A stretch of DNA of 64,000 nucleotides from an uncultured Oxalobacteraceae bacterium. GTDB lineage: Bacteria > Pseudomonadota > Gammaproteobacteria > Burkholderiales > Burkholderiaceae_D. The translations under genes and the position numbers were made by a program. The stretch is from NCBI GenBank assembly GCA_903862415.1, contig CAIOYD010000064.1:1-64000 (forward strand), written 5' to 3'. Numbering within the stretch: the first letter of the stretch is position 1; each line of letters begins with the position of its first letter. This document shows positions 9,820 through 19,827 of this stretch, in pieces. Under the pieces are notes generated by a model. That model was given only the letters and a program-made list of their open reading frames with translations, was not told where the DNA came from and searched no databases.

Positions 9820-9872
9820 CTCCATTCTGTACATACACTTCCGTATACGGACTTAAACCTTTTTTGATTTTT

Positions 9873-11195
9873 ATGAAAATTCCTCATTTTCCACCCTATA
9901 TTGATTTGAATCCGGTCACCCGAGCCGAGGGGACGATACAGCTCCCCGGTTCGAAGAGTATTTCCAATCGTACCTTGCTGTTGGCCGCTCTGTCTGAAGG
10001 CGATACCGAAATCAGTGAATTGCTGGCCTCAGACGACACCCTGGTGATGCTCAATGCACTTACCTCACTGGGAGTGAAGTGGCAGCAAAAAGGCATGACG
10101 CAGGATTATCTGGTGCATGGCGTGGATGGCAAATTCCCGGTCAGACAGGCTGATTTATTTATGGGGAATGCCGGTACCGCTATCCGTCCGTTGGTGGCGG
10201 CACTGGGGGTATTGGGTGGCAACTACACAGTGCACGGTGTACAGCGCATGCATGAGCGACCGATCGGTGATCTGGTCGATGCCCTGCGCCGGGTTGGTTC
10301 GGAAATCAGTTATACCGGCGTGGCAGGGTTTCCACCGCTGCACATTCAAAGTGGTCAGATTCATCCGCATGGCTGGCAGGTGCGCGGCAATGTGTCGAGT
10401 CAGTTTTTGACTGCGCTGCTCATGGCCGCGCCGCTCATCGTCTGCGATCATGATATTGTCATTGAAGTGCTCGGTGATCTGATCTCCAAACCGTATATTG
10501 AAATTACTCTCAATCTGATGCAGCGTTTTGGTGTTACGGTCAAACGTGATGGCTGGCAGAAATTCATTATCTCGGCAGGACAGTATTACCAGAGCCCGGG
10601 CAGTATTCATGTCGAAGGCGATGCCTCTTCGGCTTCCTATTTTCTGGCAGCCGGCGCCATCTGTGGCGGACCAGTACGGGTGACTGGCGTTGGACGTGAC
10701 AGCATTCAGGGTGATGTGCGTTTTGTGGATGCGCTGGAAAAAATGGGTGCCAGTATTTCCATGGGCGACAACTGGATAGAAGCACGCAGCAATGGCGCTT
10801 TAAAAGCGATCGATGCCGATTTTAATGCCATTCCCGATGCTGCCATGACGATCGCCATCGCTGCACTGTATGCCGAGGGCACCAGTGTGTTGCGTAATAT
10901 CGGCAGCTGGCGTGTCAAAGAAACTGACCGGATTGATGCTATGGCGGCTGAGCTTGCCAAGCTGGGCGCGCAGGTGGAAACCGGAACCGACTATCTGGCC
11001 ATTACGCCTCCGGCGGTACTGCAGCAGGCCAGTATTGCCACGTATGATGATCATCGCATGGCTATGTGTTTTTCTCTGGCCACCCTCAATGGTGCGCTGC
11101 GCAAAGGTACCAAAGTGCGTATACTGGATCCGAAGTGTGTCGCCAAAACCTTCCCGGATTATTTTTCTGTGTTCGCCTCGATTAAGAAGTATTAA
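9873..11195 (+). CDS. aroA: 3-phosphoshikimate 1-carboxyvinyltransferase (EPSP synthase)
   Basis: AroA transfers the enolpyruvyl group of PEP to shikimate-3-phosphate, the sixth step of the shikimate pathway. At 440 residues it has normal length. Diagnostic motifs are [10 protein letters not shown] near the N-terminus, [10 protein letters not shown] (the PEP and glyphosate region), [10 protein letters not shown], and [13 protein letters not shown] at the C-terminus. [10 protein letters not shown] is the sensitive class I pattern. The ATG at 9873 is preferred to an upstream TTG; neither has a clear ribosome-binding site. The stop overlaps the cmk start. Confidence 0.96.
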   Translation: MKIPHFPPYIDLNPVTRAEGTIQLPGSKSISNRTLLLAALSEGDTEISELLASDDTLVMLNALTSLGVKWQQKGMTQDYLVHGVDGKFPVRQADLFMGNAGTAIRPLVAALGVLGGNYTVHGVQRMHERPIGDLVDALRRVGSEISYTGVAGFPPLHIQSGQIHPHGWQVRGNVSSQFLTALLMAAPLIVCDHDIVIEVLGDLISKPYIEITLNLMQRFGVTVKRDGWQKFIISAGQYYQSPGSIHVEGDASSASYFLAAGAICGGPVRVTGVGRDSIQGDVRFVDALEKMGASISMGDNWIEARSNGALKAIDADFNAIPDAAMTIAIAALYAEGTSVLRNIGSWRVKETDRIDAMAAELAKLGAQVETGTDYLAITPPAVLQQASIATYDDHRMAMCFSLATLNGALRKGTKVRILDPKCVAKTFPDYFSVFASIKKY

Positions 11196-11878
11196 TGATG
11201 ACCCTGTCGTTGAACCCCGTAATTGCCATCGATGGTCCGACTGCCTCCGGTAAAGGTACCGTGGCACAGATCGTCGCCGACCGTCTGCATTTTCATTATC
11301 TGGATTCGGGTGCCTTATATCGCCTGACCGCGCTGTCGGCTTTGCGACGCCAGATTGATTTGGGCGATGAAGGCGCCATTGCTGCCATTGCCAGTCAGTT
11401 ACCCTGCCAATTCAGTGATGGGAAAATTTTTCTTGCTGGCGAAGATGTGGGTAATCTGATCCGGGCGGAAGAAATCGGTGTGGCGGCCTCTAAAATTGCG
11501 GTTTTACCCAAGGTACGCGATGGTTTGCTGCAACTGCAGAAAAACTTTTCCCGCCCACCCGGTCTGGTGGCGGATGGTCGCGATATGGGGACGGTGATCT
11601 TTCCACAGGCCGAATTAAAAATATATTTAACCGCTTCGGTGCAGGCAAGAGCAGAAAGACGATTTAAGCAATTGATTGACAAGGGATTTCCTGCTATTAT
11701 GGAAGACCTTTTGCAGGATCTGACGGAACGCGATGCGCGCGACTTAAATCGCAGCACCGCCCCATTAAAGCCGGCACCAGGGGCGTATTTTCTGGATACT
11801 TCCAGTTTGACCATAGAGCAGGCGGTCATGGAGGTTCTGCAGCAATATGCTAATTGTCGGGTGAAAAACAGCATTTAA
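11195..11878 (+). CDS. cmk: cytidylate kinase
   Basis: Cmk phosphorylates CMP and dCMP with ATP and recycles nucleotides from RNA turnover. The 227 residues hold the P-loop [10 protein letters not shown] near the N-terminus, the DSGALYR substrate segment, [13 protein letters not shown], and the lid and RD(L/R)NRS region near the end. It starts inside the aroA stop (TAATG), and an ATG immediately follows as an alternative start. The aroA-cmk-rpsA order is conserved across proteobacteria. Confidence 0.96.
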   Translation: MMTLSLNPVIAIDGPTASGKGTVAQIVADRLHFHYLDSGALYRLTALSALRRQIDLGDEGAIAAIASQLPCQFSDGKIFLAGEDVGNLIRAEEIGVAASKIAVLPKVRDGLLQLQKNFSRPPGLVADGRDMGTVIFPQAELKIYLTASVQARAERRFKQLIDKGFPAIMEDLLQDLTERDARDLNRSTAPLKPAPGAYFLDTSSLTIEQAVMEVLQQYANCRVKNSI

Positions 11879-12052
11879 TTTCATCGGCAAGCCAATTTTG
11901 CAACGAATTGGTGCTTTACGGGTATTACCAGCAATAACTAGTACGGTTCAAGACAGCGCAAGGCTGATCTGAATCTTTTTTAACCTAACCCAATTTGATT
12001 CACCTTGATTGCATTTGGTGCAACGAATTGTTTACTACCTACACAAAACATT
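11879..12052 (+). promoter_or_regulatory. rpsA leader region with inverted repeat
   Basis: This 174-bp spacer precedes rpsA. A perfect CCAATT/AATTGG inverted repeat with an eight-base loop lies at 11892-11911. The sequence CAACGAATTG within it recurs at 12021-12030, just before the coding region. The rpsA start itself lacks a Shine-Dalgarno sequence, which is common because S1 represses its own leader. A regulatory role for the repeats is inferred. Confidence 0.3.
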
Positions 12053-13771
12053 ATGGCAACTGTATTCATGTCGCAAGACTACGCTACCGGTACCGATAGC
12101 TTCGCAGCTCTGTTTGAAGAGTCCCTGTCACGTCAAGATATGCGTTCCGGCGAAGTTATTTCCGCTGAAGTCGTTCGCATTGATCACAACTTCGTTATCG
12201 TTAACGCTGGTTTGAAATCTGAAGCGTTTATTCCTTTGGAAGAATTCAAAAACGACCAGGGCGAACTGGAAGTTGTTGTCGGCGATTTCGTTTCCGTAGC
12301 GATTGATTCGCTGGAAAACGGTTTTGGCGACACTATTCTGTCCCGCGACAAGGCAAAACGTCTGGCTTCATGGCTGGCACTGGAAAAAGCCCTCGAGTCT
12401 GGCGAAATCGTCATTGGTACAGTCAATGGCAAAGTTAAGGGCGGTCTGACTGTCCTGACTAACGGCATCCGCGCTTTCTTGCCAGGTTCCTTAGTGGATA
12501 CACGTCCGGTGAAAGATACAACACCGTACGAAGGCAAGACCATGGAATTCAAGGTCATCAAATTAGATCGCAAACGTAACAACGTTGTGCTCTCACGTCG
12601 TGCTGTTGTTGAAGCGTCGATGGGCGAAGAACGCGCTAAATTGATGGAAACATTGCGCGAAGGTACAGTAGTTACCGGCGTAGTTAAAAATATTACTGAC
12701 TATGGCGCATTCGTGGATCTGGGCGGTATCGATGGTCTGTTGCACATCACCGATCTGGCATGGCGTCGTGTACGTCACCCTTCCGAGGTGTTGACAGTTG
12801 GTCAGGAAGTGACTGCAAAAGTTCTGAAATTCGATCAAGAGAAGAACCGTGTGTCTCTGGGCGTAAAACAACTGGGCGACGATCCATGGACTGGTCTGTC
12901 CCGTCGTTATCCACAACACACCCGTTTATTCGGTAAAGTAACCAACCTCACCGACTACGGCGCGTTCGTTGAAGTCGAGCAGGGTATTGAAGGTCTGGTT
13001 CACGTTTCTGAAATGGACTGGACTAACAAAAACGTGGCACCAAACAAAGTTGTGCAGTTGGGCGACGAAGTTGAAGTCATGGTTCTGGAAATCGACGAAG
13101 AACGTCGTCGTATCAGCCTGGGTATGAAACAGTGCAAAGCCAATCCTTGGGATGACTTCGCAGTGACCCATAAAAAAGGTGACAAAGTTCGCGGCGCAAT
13201 CAAATCGATTACTGACTTCGGCGTATTTATTGGCCTCTCCGGTAATATCGACGGTCTGGTGCATCTGTCTGATCTGTCATGGACAGAAACAGGCGAAGAA
13301 GCCGTTCGTCGCTTCAAAAAAGGTGACGAATTAGAAGCCATCGTATTGGCCATTGATGTTGAACGTGAACGCGTTTCTTTGGGTGTTAAACAACTCGAAG
13401 GCGATCCATTCAATAACTATTGCGCTATGAATGACAAAGGTGCTGTTGTTGTTGGTACCGTTAAATCCGTGGAGCCTAAAGGCGCCGTGATTCAATTGTC
13501 AGACGAAGTTGAAGGCTATTTACGTGCTTCCGAAATCTCACGCGACCGCGTTGAAGATGCTGGTACGCATTTGAAAGTTGGCGACAGCGTTGAAGCTCTG
13601 GTGTTAAACATTGATCGTAAAGCTCGCAGTATCCAGTTGTCTATCAAAGCTAAAGATCATGTTGAAACAGCCGATGCTATGCAAAAAATGACAGCAACCG
13701 ACTCCAGTGCCGCTTCAGGTACAACCAGTCTGGGCGCGTTGTTGAAAGCTAAGCTCGACAGCAAGAACTAA
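12053..13771 (+). CDS. rpsA: 30S ribosomal protein S1
   Basis: S1 binds mRNA on the small ribosomal subunit and is needed to start translation of most messages. The 572 residues contain six S1 (OB-fold) repeats, recognisable from recurring segments such as [20 protein letters not shown] and [10 protein letters not shown]. The N-terminal [10 protein letters not shown] block that binds S2 is present. The ATG at 12053 is chosen; another at 12068 would remove five residues, and a still longer frame begins at 12005. Codon use is strongly biased, with many GAA, AAA and GGC codons, as expected for a highly expressed gene. Confidence 0.97.
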   Translation: MATVFMSQDYATGTDSFAALFEESLSRQDMRSGEVISAEVVRIDHNFVIVNAGLKSEAFIPLEEFKNDQGELEVVVGDFVSVAIDSLENGFGDTILSRDKAKRLASWLALEKALESGEIVIGTVNGKVKGGLTVLTNGIRAFLPGSLVDTRPVKDTTPYEGKTMEFKVIKLDRKRNNVVLSRRAVVEASMGEERAKLMETLREGTVVTGVVKNITDYGAFVDLGGIDGLLHITDLAWRRVRHPSEVLTVGQEVTAKVLKFDQEKNRVSLGVKQLGDDPWTGLSRRYPQHTRLFGKVTNLTDYGAFVEVEQGIEGLVHVSEMDWTNKNVAPNKVVQLGDEVEVMVLEIDEERRRISLGMKQCKANPWDDFAVTHKKGDKVRGAIKSITDFGVFIGLSGNIDGLVHLSDLSWTETGEEAVRRFKKGDELEAIVLAIDVERERVSLGVKQLEGDPFNNYCAMNDKGAVVVGTVKSVEPKGAVIQLSDEVEGYLRASEISRDRVEDAGTHLKVGDSVEALVLNIDRKARSIQLSIKAKDHVETADAMQKMTATDSSAASGTTSLGALLKAKLDSKN

Positions 13772-13796
13772 GCAGCAATTGATGAAGTAATCTTAA

Positions 13797-13840
13797 AGCA
13801 GTCAACCACCCGACAGTGCAGCGTTTGGTGGTTGATTGCT
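13797..13840 (+). terminator. long hairpin between rpsA and ihfB
   Basis: A 14-bp stem (13797-13810 with 13827-13840, one G-U pair in RNA) closes a 16-base loop and is followed by TTT. It sits between the rpsA stop and the ihfB start. The weak U tract suggests partial termination or an mRNA processing element that lowers ihfB expression relative to rpsA. Confidence 0.5.
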
Positions 13841-13857
13841 TTTGGCGAGAATTTTTA

Positions 13858-14163
13858 ATGACAAAATCTGAGTTGATCGCATGTTTGGCTGAACGGTATC
13901 CGCAACTCGTTGCGAAAGATGCTGATTTTGCCGTGAAGACCATTTTGGATGCGATGTCTGAGGCCATGGCTGTCGGGCAGCGGATAGAAATTCGGGGATT
14001 TGGCAGTTTTTCCCTGAACAGTCGCCCGCCACGTATAGGTCGCAATCCTAAATCAGGTGATAAAGTGATGGTGCCGGAAAAACGTGCACCCCATTTTAAG
14101 CCTGGCAAGGAATTGCGCGAACGTGTCGATGCGATGGTCGGTCAGCCGATTAAGAATGATTAA
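13858..14163 (+). CDS. ihfB: integration host factor subunit beta
   Basis: IhfB pairs with IhfA to bend DNA sharply at specific sites, acting in recombination, replication and transcription. The 101-residue product begins MTKSELI and has the HU-family dimer core. The beta-arm carries RNPKSGDKV and the conserved proline that intercalates DNA. The ATG at 13858 matches the family start; an in-frame start 14 codons upstream lies inside the rpsA-ihfB hairpin and is unlikely. It follows rpsA as in most proteobacteria and ends before a strong terminator. Confidence 0.96.
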   Translation: MTKSELIACLAERYPQLVAKDADFAVKTILDAMSEAMAVGQRIEIRGFGSFSLNSRPPRIGRNPKSGDKVMVPEKRAPHFKPGKELRERVDAMVGQPIKND

Positions 14164-14180
14164 TCATTAAAGTCAGTCAG

Positions 14181-14219
14181 AAAAACGGCATATTGGGCAA
14201 CTAATATGCCGTTTTTTTT
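14181..14219 (+). terminator. intrinsic terminator after ihfB
   Basis: The stem ACGGCATAT / ATATGCCGT (14185-14193 with 14204-14212) has a ten-base loop and is followed by eight T. Flanking A and T runs would extend the stem in the reverse direction as well. Confidence 0.88.
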
Positions 14220-14283
14220 AAAATCCAGCTAATTCACGTACAATATCGTTTGCCAACATAAGTCATTGCAGGGAAGGTTAGTC

Positions 14284-14589
14284 ATGAAGATAGTGTCAAA
14301 AATTTTTACTGTACTGTTATTCATTATTTTTTTCGGTTTTGCCTTAAATAATACCGAGTCGGCCAAAGTACAATTTTTCCTGGATTACAGCCTCAAAGGT
14401 CCATTGGCCTTGATTTTGATGCTGTTCTTTATTGGCGGTGCGATTTTGGGTATTTTTGCCATGCTGCCGACCATGTTTCGTTATCGCCGTGATTTAACTA
14501 AACAGAAAAAACACCTGGTGGCGCTGGAGCTGGAAATGGCGCAATTAAAAAATGAAAACAACCGTCCTCCGCAACCCGACAGCGTCTGA
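14284..14589 (+). CDS. lapA: LapA-family membrane protein (DUF1049)
   Basis: This small inner-membrane protein has 101 residues. Two hydrophobic helices lie at about 8-24 and 41-65, separated by the short NNTESAKVQFFLDY segment typical of LapA. A charged cytoplasmic coiled tail follows. The ATG at 14284 has a GGGAAGG site about seven bases upstream. In E. coli lapA and lapB form an operon that tunes lipopolysaccharide synthesis; here lapB follows after 45 bases. Confidence 0.88.
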   Translation: MKIVSKIFTVLLFIIFFGFALNNTESAKVQFFLDYSLKGPLALILMLFFIGGAILGIFAMLPTMFRYRRDLTKQKKHLVALELEMAQLKNENNRPPQPDSV

Positions 14590-14634
14590 GCTGGCGGCTT
14601 ACTTTTGATAAACGCATAAAGCAGATAAACTCAA

Positions 14635-15810
14635 ATGGAATTTGAAATTTGGTGGTTATTATTTATCCCGGTCTTTTTCATACTGGGCTGGATTACGGCA
14701 CGGGTCGACATCAGACAATTGCTGTCCGAATCGCGCAGTCTGCCGCGTGGCTATTTCAAGGGTTTAAATTTTTTGCTCAATGATGAGCATGACAAGGCGA
14801 TTGCCGCCTTTATCGAAGTGCTGCAACTTGATCCGGAATCGGTTGAGCTGCATTTTGCCCTGGGTAATTTATTCCGCCGCCGCGGTGAAACCGAGCGTGC
14901 CATCCGGGTGCATCAAAATTTACTGGTTCGCCCTGATTTGCCGCAGGAACAGCAGGCCCATGCCAGCTATGAACTGGGTCAGGATTATCTCAAAGCCGGT
15001 TTGCTCGACCGGGCAGAAGAAACTTTTGGCTCGCTGATCAATTCCACTTACAGTGTATTGGCGCGTCGTTCACTGCTGGAAATTTATCAGCGTGAAAAAG
15101 AATGGATGCGTGCGATTGAAGCCGCCATGGCTTTGCAGGAATCAGGGGCCGGAACCCGCCAAAAAGAAATTGCCCAATTCTACTGTGAATTGGCTCAGGA
15201 TGAAATTCTCAATGCGCATACCGAAGCGGCCATTGCCTGGCTCGATAAAGCGCTGGCGATAGACCGCAGCAATGTGCGCGCCACGATTTTGCGTGGTGAT
15301 ATTTATCTGGCTCAGGAACAGCCGGAAATCGCCCTGCAAACCTGGCGTCGGGTTGAGCAGCAAAGTGTGCCGCATGTTTCCCTGGTAGCGCAACGTTTGA
15401 TGGGCGCTTACACGATGTTGAACCGTCCCCAGGAAGGTATCAACCTGTTGAAAAATTATCTCGAACAGGTGCCATCGATTGATTTGCTCGAAGTGGTGTA
15501 TCAGGCCAGTCTGGAAGTCGAAGGTCCTGAAGCCGCGACCCAAATTGTGTCCGAAGAAGTGCGCCGTACGCCGACTTTGCTGGGGCTAGATAAGTTGCTC
15601 GATGCGCGTATGCTGGCAGCACCACCGGAACGCCTGCAGGAATTGGCGATGGTTAAAAATCTGGTCCATGGTTACGCAAAAAAACTGGCCCGCTATCAGT
15701 GTTCCCAGTGCGGTTTCAAGGCACGTCAGTTTTACTGGCAATGTCCCGGCTGCAATCGCTGGGAAACCTATTCGCCGCGCCGGACTGAAGAATTAAATGT
15801 GATGAATTAG
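14635..15810 (+). CDS. lapB: lipopolysaccharide assembly protein LapB
   Basis: LapB (YciM) is a membrane-anchored TPR protein that brings LpxC to the FtsH protease and so limits lipid A synthesis. The 391 residues start with a single transmembrane segment (about 5-20). Tandem TPR units follow (for example [21 protein letters not shown]). The protein ends in a rubredoxin-like metal site with two CxxC pairs, CSQCGF and CPGCNRW. All these parts are needed for function in E. coli. Its neighbours ugd and hldA also serve lipopolysaccharide synthesis. Confidence 0.95.
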   Translation: MEFEIWWLLFIPVFFILGWITARVDIRQLLSESRSLPRGYFKGLNFLLNDEHDKAIAAFIEVLQLDPESVELHFALGNLFRRRGETERAIRVHQNLLVRPDLPQEQQAHASYELGQDYLKAGLLDRAEETFGSLINSTYSVLARRSLLEIYQREKEWMRAIEAAMALQESGAGTRQKEIAQFYCELAQDEILNAHTEAAIAWLDKALAIDRSNVRATILRGDIYLAQEQPEIALQTWRRVEQQSVPHVSLVAQRLMGAYTMLNRPQEGINLLKNYLEQVPSIDLLEVVYQASLEVEGPEAATQIVSEEVRRTPTLLGLDKLLDARMLAAPPERLQELAMVKNLVHGYAKKLARYQCSQCGFKARQFYWQCPGCNRWETYSPRRTEELNVMN

Positions 15811-15821
15811 TAAGGATAAAA

Positions 15822-17210
15822 ATGAAAATAACCATTATAGGAACCGGCTACGTCGGCTTGGTCACCGGAGCCTGTCTGGCAGAACTGGGTAATAAAGTGC
15901 TTTGTCTGGATGTGGATGTGGCCAAAATCGCCATGCTCAATAATGGCGGCATTCCGATTCATGAACCCGGTCTCGACGTCATTGTTGCCCGCAACCGTGC
16001 CAATGGCCGCCTGCGTTTCACCACCGATGTCGCAGAAAGCGTGGCGCACGGCGATATTCAGTTTATTGCCGTTGGTACTCCGCCCGATGAAGATGGATCT
16101 GCCGATCTGCAATATGTGTTGGCGGCAGCCAAAAATATCGGCAAATATATGCAGGGTTTTAAGGTCGTGATCGATAAATCGACCGTGCCGGTGGGAACCG
16201 CCGAAAAAGTCAGCAAGGCGATTGCCGCTGAACTGCAGACCCGTCATGTAGTCGGGGCAGATTTTTCAGTGGTATCCAATCCGGAATTTTTAAAAGAAGG
16301 CGCGGCCGTGGATGATTTCATGCGCCCTGACCGGATCGTTATCGGCAGTGACGCAGATGCGCTGGGCCTGCGTGCCAAAGCCATCATGAAGCAGTTGTAC
16401 ACGCCGTTTAACCGCAACCATGAGCGTACTTACTGGATGGATGTGCGTTCGGCAGAATTTACCAAGTATGCCGCCAATGCGATGCTGGCAACGCGGATTT
16501 CATTCATGAATGAGCTTGCCAATCTGGCTGACCGGGTCGGTGTCGATATTGAAGCCGTGCGTCATGGTATCGGTTCCGATCCACGCATTGGCCACAGTTT
16601 TTTATATGCCGGTTGCGGTTATGGTGGTTCGTGTTTCCCCAAAGATGTCCAGGCACTTGAACGCACTGCGCGCGAGTACGGACAGGATTTGCTGATTTTA
16701 CGCGCAGTCGAAGCCGTGAATGACAATCAAAAACTGGTGTTGGGTAAAAAAGTGCTGGAGCGTTTTGGTGCAGATCTGACCGGCCTGCATTTTGCCTTGT
16801 GGGGGCTGGCGTTCAAACCCAATACCGACGACATGCGTGCGGCTTCTTCGCGCGTGTTACTGCATGAATTGGTCAGCCGTGGTGCGACCATTGCCGTGCA
16901 TGATCCGGTGGCCATGGAAGAAGCCAAACGGGTGTTGGCACTCGATTTTGCAGCCCAGCCGGAATGGCTGGCAAAGATTACTTATGTTGACAATCCGATG
17001 GATGCCGCCGACAGGGCCGATGCTTTGTTGATTGTGACGGAATGGAAAGCGTATCGCAGTCCGGATTTTGCCGAATTAATTGCGCGCCTGAAAACGCCGG
17101 TGATCTTTGATGGCCGTAATTTGTTTGATCCGCATGATATGACTGAACTGGGACTGGAATACCATGGCATAGGCCGTTCGGTACTGACCCAGACTGACCA
17201 CTTAAATTAA
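15822..17210 (+). CDS. ugd: UDP-glucose 6-dehydrogenase
   Basis: Ugd oxidises UDP-glucose to UDP-glucuronate with two NAD+, feeding capsule, exopolysaccharide or lipid A sugar synthesis. The 462 residues begin with the Rossmann loop [10 protein letters not shown]. The substrate-binding [10 protein letters not shown] segment, the catalytic cysteine in [10 protein letters not shown] and the C-terminal FDGRNL are all present. An AAGGA site precedes the ATG. It lies between lapB and hldA in a probable lipopolysaccharide operon. Confidence 0.96.
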   Translation: MKITIIGTGYVGLVTGACLAELGNKVLCLDVDVAKIAMLNNGGIPIHEPGLDVIVARNRANGRLRFTTDVAESVAHGDIQFIAVGTPPDEDGSADLQYVLAAAKNIGKYMQGFKVVIDKSTVPVGTAEKVSKAIAAELQTRHVVGADFSVVSNPEFLKEGAAVDDFMRPDRIVIGSDADALGLRAKAIMKQLYTPFNRNHERTYWMDVRSAEFTKYAANAMLATRISFMNELANLADRVGVDIEAVRHGIGSDPRIGHSFLYAGCGYGGSCFPKDVQALERTAREYGQDLLILRAVEAVNDNQKLVLGKKVLERFGADLTGLHFALWGLAFKPNTDDMRAASSRVLLHELVSRGATIAVHDPVAMEEAKRVLALDFAAQPEWLAKITYVDNPMDAADRADALLIVTEWKAYRSPDFAELIARLKTPVIFDGRNLFDPHDMTELGLEYHGIGRSVLTQTDHLN

Positions 17211-17219
17211 TTCAAGCTC

Positions 17220-18143
17220 ATGAAACAGACACTTAATAATCGTTCTATGCTCGTTGTCGGTGATGTCATGCTGGATCGTTACTGGTTTGGAGAAGTTAAC
17301 CGTATTTCGCCGGAAGCTCCGGTGCCGATTGTACGCATAGACCGGCGTGAAGAACGTCTGGGCGGTGCTGCCAATGTAGCCAGAAATGCGGCTGCTCTGG
17401 GTATCGGCACTTCGTTGTTGGGTGTGGTTGGGGATGATGAAGCAGGCATTATCGTGGAAGGTTTGCTGCAGGAATCGCAGATCAAAAGTTATTTAAATCG
17501 CGATAAACACATTTCCACCATCATTAAATTGCGTGTAATCGGTCGTCAGCAGCAACTGCTGCGGATTGATTTTGAAGAGGCACCTACGGAAGGGGTCTTG
17601 CGCGACAAGTTAAGTCAGTACAATACCTTGCTGCCAGCACATCATGTGGTGATCTTGTCGGATTATGCCAAAGGCTCACTGGTGAATGTACGCGACATGA
17701 TTGCTTCGGGCAGAGCCCTGAATAAAATCATGCTGGTCGACCCCAAGGGATCGGATTTTGCACGCTATTCTGGCGCGTCGATTTTAACCCCGAACAAATC
17801 GGAATTGCGTCAGGTGATCGGTGAATGGAAAACTGAAGCGGAATTAACTGAAAAAGCCCAGAATTTGCGCCGTCAGTTGAAAATCGAAGCCTTGCTGGTG
17901 ACCCGTTCTGAAGAAGGCATGAGTTTATATACCGAAGCAGTAACTCATCACGTTCCGACCATGGCGCGTGAAGTGTTTGATGTTTCGGGTGCTGGTGATA
18001 CGGTCATTGCTACCCTCGGCGCCATGCTGGCTTCGGGTAAAGATCTGATTGAGGCAGTTGAAATTGCCAACCGCGCAGCGGGTATCGTGGTCGGTAAATT
18101 AGGGACCGCTACCGTCACGCACGCCGAATTATTTGCAGCCTGA
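17220..18143 (+). CDS. hldA: D-glycero-beta-D-manno-heptose-7-phosphate kinase
   Basis: HldA phosphorylates heptose 7-phosphate at C1 in the ADP-heptose pathway for the lipopolysaccharide inner core. It corresponds to the kinase domain of E. coli HldE. The 307-residue PfkB-family protein has LGGAANVARNAAALG near residue 45, SDYAKG, and the catalytic GAGDTVIA motif near residue 258. No adenylyltransferase domain is attached, so a separate HldC must be encoded elsewhere. In many relatives the epimerase gene hldD follows; here cysM comes next. Confidence 0.92.
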   Translation: MKQTLNNRSMLVVGDVMLDRYWFGEVNRISPEAPVPIVRIDRREERLGGAANVARNAAALGIGTSLLGVVGDDEAGIIVEGLLQESQIKSYLNRDKHISTIIKLRVIGRQQQLLRIDFEEAPTEGVLRDKLSQYNTLLPAHHVVILSDYAKGSLVNVRDMIASGRALNKIMLVDPKGSDFARYSGASILTPNKSELRQVIGEWKTEAELTEKAQNLRRQLKIEALLVTRSEEGMSLYTEAVTHHVPTMAREVFDVSGAGDTVIATLGAMLASGKDLIEAVEIANRAAGIVVGKLGTATVTHAELFAA

Positions 18144-18169
18144 TTTCAGTTTAACGGACACTCACCCCT

Positions 18170-19072
18170 ATGGCGTATAACACCATCGAAGCCACTATCG
18201 GTAACACACCGCTGGTACAGTTACAGCGTATTCCCGGCACTGCTGCGAGTGAGCGCAATAATATTATTCTGGCCAAACTCGAAGGTAATAATCCGGCGGG
18301 TTCAGTCAAGGACCGTCCGGCACTGTCGATGATTCTGGGGGCAGAGCAGCGTGGCCGGATTAAGCCGGGTGACACGTTGATTGAAGCCACCAGCGGCAAT
18401 ACCGGAATCGCGCTGGCTATGGTGGCGGCGATGCGAGGTTACAAGATGGTGCTGCTGATGCCGGAAAATCTGAGTATTGAACGGCGGCAAAGTATGTCTG
18501 CCTATGGGGCACAAATTATTCTCACACCCAAGACGGGCGGCATGGAGTATGCGCGTGATCTGGCCGAAAAAATGCAGGCCGAAGGTCAGGGAATTATTTT
18601 GGATCAGTTTTCCAATCCCGACAATCCATTGGCGCATTATGTCGCCACCGGTCCGGAAATCTGGCGCGATACTCGCGGTCAGGTCACGCATTTTGTCAGT
18701 GCCATGGGAACTACCGGCACCATCATGGGCGTGTCACGTTATTTGAAAGAACAAAATCCGGCGATATGCATCGTCGGTGCTCAACCAGAAGAAGGTTCGC
18801 AGATACCCGGTATCCGCAAATGGCCGCAAGCCTATATGCCGGCGATTTTTGAAGCTGCCCGGGTAGATCAGGTCATGTCTGTGAGTCAGGCTAATGCCGA
18901 ACATATGGCCAGACGACTGGCGGTGGAAGAGGGTATTTTTGGTGGTGTTTCTGCGGCCGGTGCCTGCGAGGTGGCGCTGAGAATTTCTGACAGCGTGGAA
19001 AATGCCACGATTGTGTTTATTGTCTGTGATCGCGGTGATCGCTACTTATCAACCGGGATTTTCCCCGCCTGA
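18170..19072 (+). CDS. cysM: cysteine synthase B
   Basis: CysM is a PLP enzyme that makes cysteine from O-acetylserine and sulfide or thiosulfate. The 300 residues include NTPLVQL, the PLP lysine in NPAGSVKDRPA, the phosphate-binding SGNTGIA and EGGSQIPGIRKW. The motif pattern and the slightly short length match CysM rather than CysK. It ends just before a long bidirectional terminator. Confidence 0.94.
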   Translation: MAYNTIEATIGNTPLVQLQRIPGTAASERNNIILAKLEGNNPAGSVKDRPALSMILGAEQRGRIKPGDTLIEATSGNTGIALAMVAAMRGYKMVLLMPENLSIERRQSMSAYGAQIILTPKTGGMEYARDLAEKMQAEGQGIILDQFSNPDNPLAHYVATGPEIWRDTRGQVTHFVSAMGTTGTIMGVSRYLKEQNPAICIVGAQPEEGSQIPGIRKWPQAYMPAIFEAARVDQVMSVSQANAEHMARRLAVEEGIFGGVSAAGACEVALRISDSVENATIVFIVCDRGDRYLSTGIFPA

Positions 19073-19088
19073 TTGGATGATGAAGCCG

Positions 19089-19131
19089 GGACATAAAAAA
19101 AGCAGACCAACAGTCTGCTTTTTTTATGTCC
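19089..19131. terminator. bidirectional terminator between cysM and HTH gene
   Basis: A perfect 19-bp inverted repeat (19089-19107 with 19113-19131) has a five-base loop. The inner GC part, GCAGAC / GTCTGC, is flanked by seven A on one side and seven T on the other, so it can stop transcription from cysM and from the converging minus-strand gene. Confidence 0.92.
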
Positions 19132-19140
19132 AGATGACGA

Positions 19141-19446
19141 TTAATCTGTGCCGTCTGCTTTTGGTTTGAACTGTTTGTCGCTGATACGGAATTTAGCGCG
19201 GCGATCACCCATTAACGCACGTAAGTCCTTGATGCTGAGGTCGCTGATTTCGTGCATACGAATTAATAAGGATGCGCCAACAGGCAAGCGACGATGACGA
19301 ATTTTGCTGATGACCGGAGGAGCAACTTCAAGCGCTCTGGATAAAGCAGCATCATTTTTTAAATGCAATTGTTTAATTAACGTGTCGAGCAAGTTATTTG
19401 GATCGTAATCAATTTCATCGGACTCAAGTTCTAAAAGGTTAGTCAT
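19141..19446 (-). CDS. small helix-turn-helix-type protein
   Basis: This protein of 101 residues has a well-placed AGGAT ribosome-binding site. Residues about 25-75 fit an XRE-like helix-turn-helix: LKNDAALSRAL then VAPPVISKIRHRR (recognition helix) and a helix with LLIRMHE. The N-terminus is acidic and the C-terminus basic. It may be a small transcription regulator, but the target is unknown. It is a single gene with a long AT-rich upstream region, suggesting its own regulated promoter. Confidence 0.65.
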   Translation of the reverse strand: MTNLLELESDEIDYDPNNLLDTLIKQLHLKNDAALSRALEVAPPVISKIRHRRLPVGASLLIRMHEISDLSIKDLRALMGDRRAKFRISDKQFKPKADGTD

Positions 19447-19827
19447 ATTTATCCTATATCTGTTGTTTGTGAAGTTGGTCGATACAACCTCTATGCATAA
19501 TTATTCGTTAATTATTGTCTAAGATTATATCTTGTTTTACATTGTTTCTATCAGGTTAAACAATAAAAACATGTTGCTCTTGTATTTTCTGATGGCAATT
19601 AAATGTGATTTCAATAATAATGTAGAAGATTTTATTGGTAAATGCAAATAAATAAATCAGTATTTTTACGGTATTTGCTGAAAATAGTTACATAACTATA
19701 AATTTATTGCTTTATATTATAACCAAATTGAATTCATTTCCCATCAACTTCATTTCTTTTTGGAAATTCAGCCTTACATTTGTTCTTGAATAACTTAATT
19801 GATGCAATTTGGCAACAGTTGTGTGAA
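19447..19827. other. AT-rich intergenic region
   Basis: These 381 bp are strongly AT-rich and hold no credible gene. They should contain the promoter of the HTH gene (reading left) and the 3' region of mltB (arriving from the right). No RNA gene or clean terminator was recognised. Confidence 0.5.
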
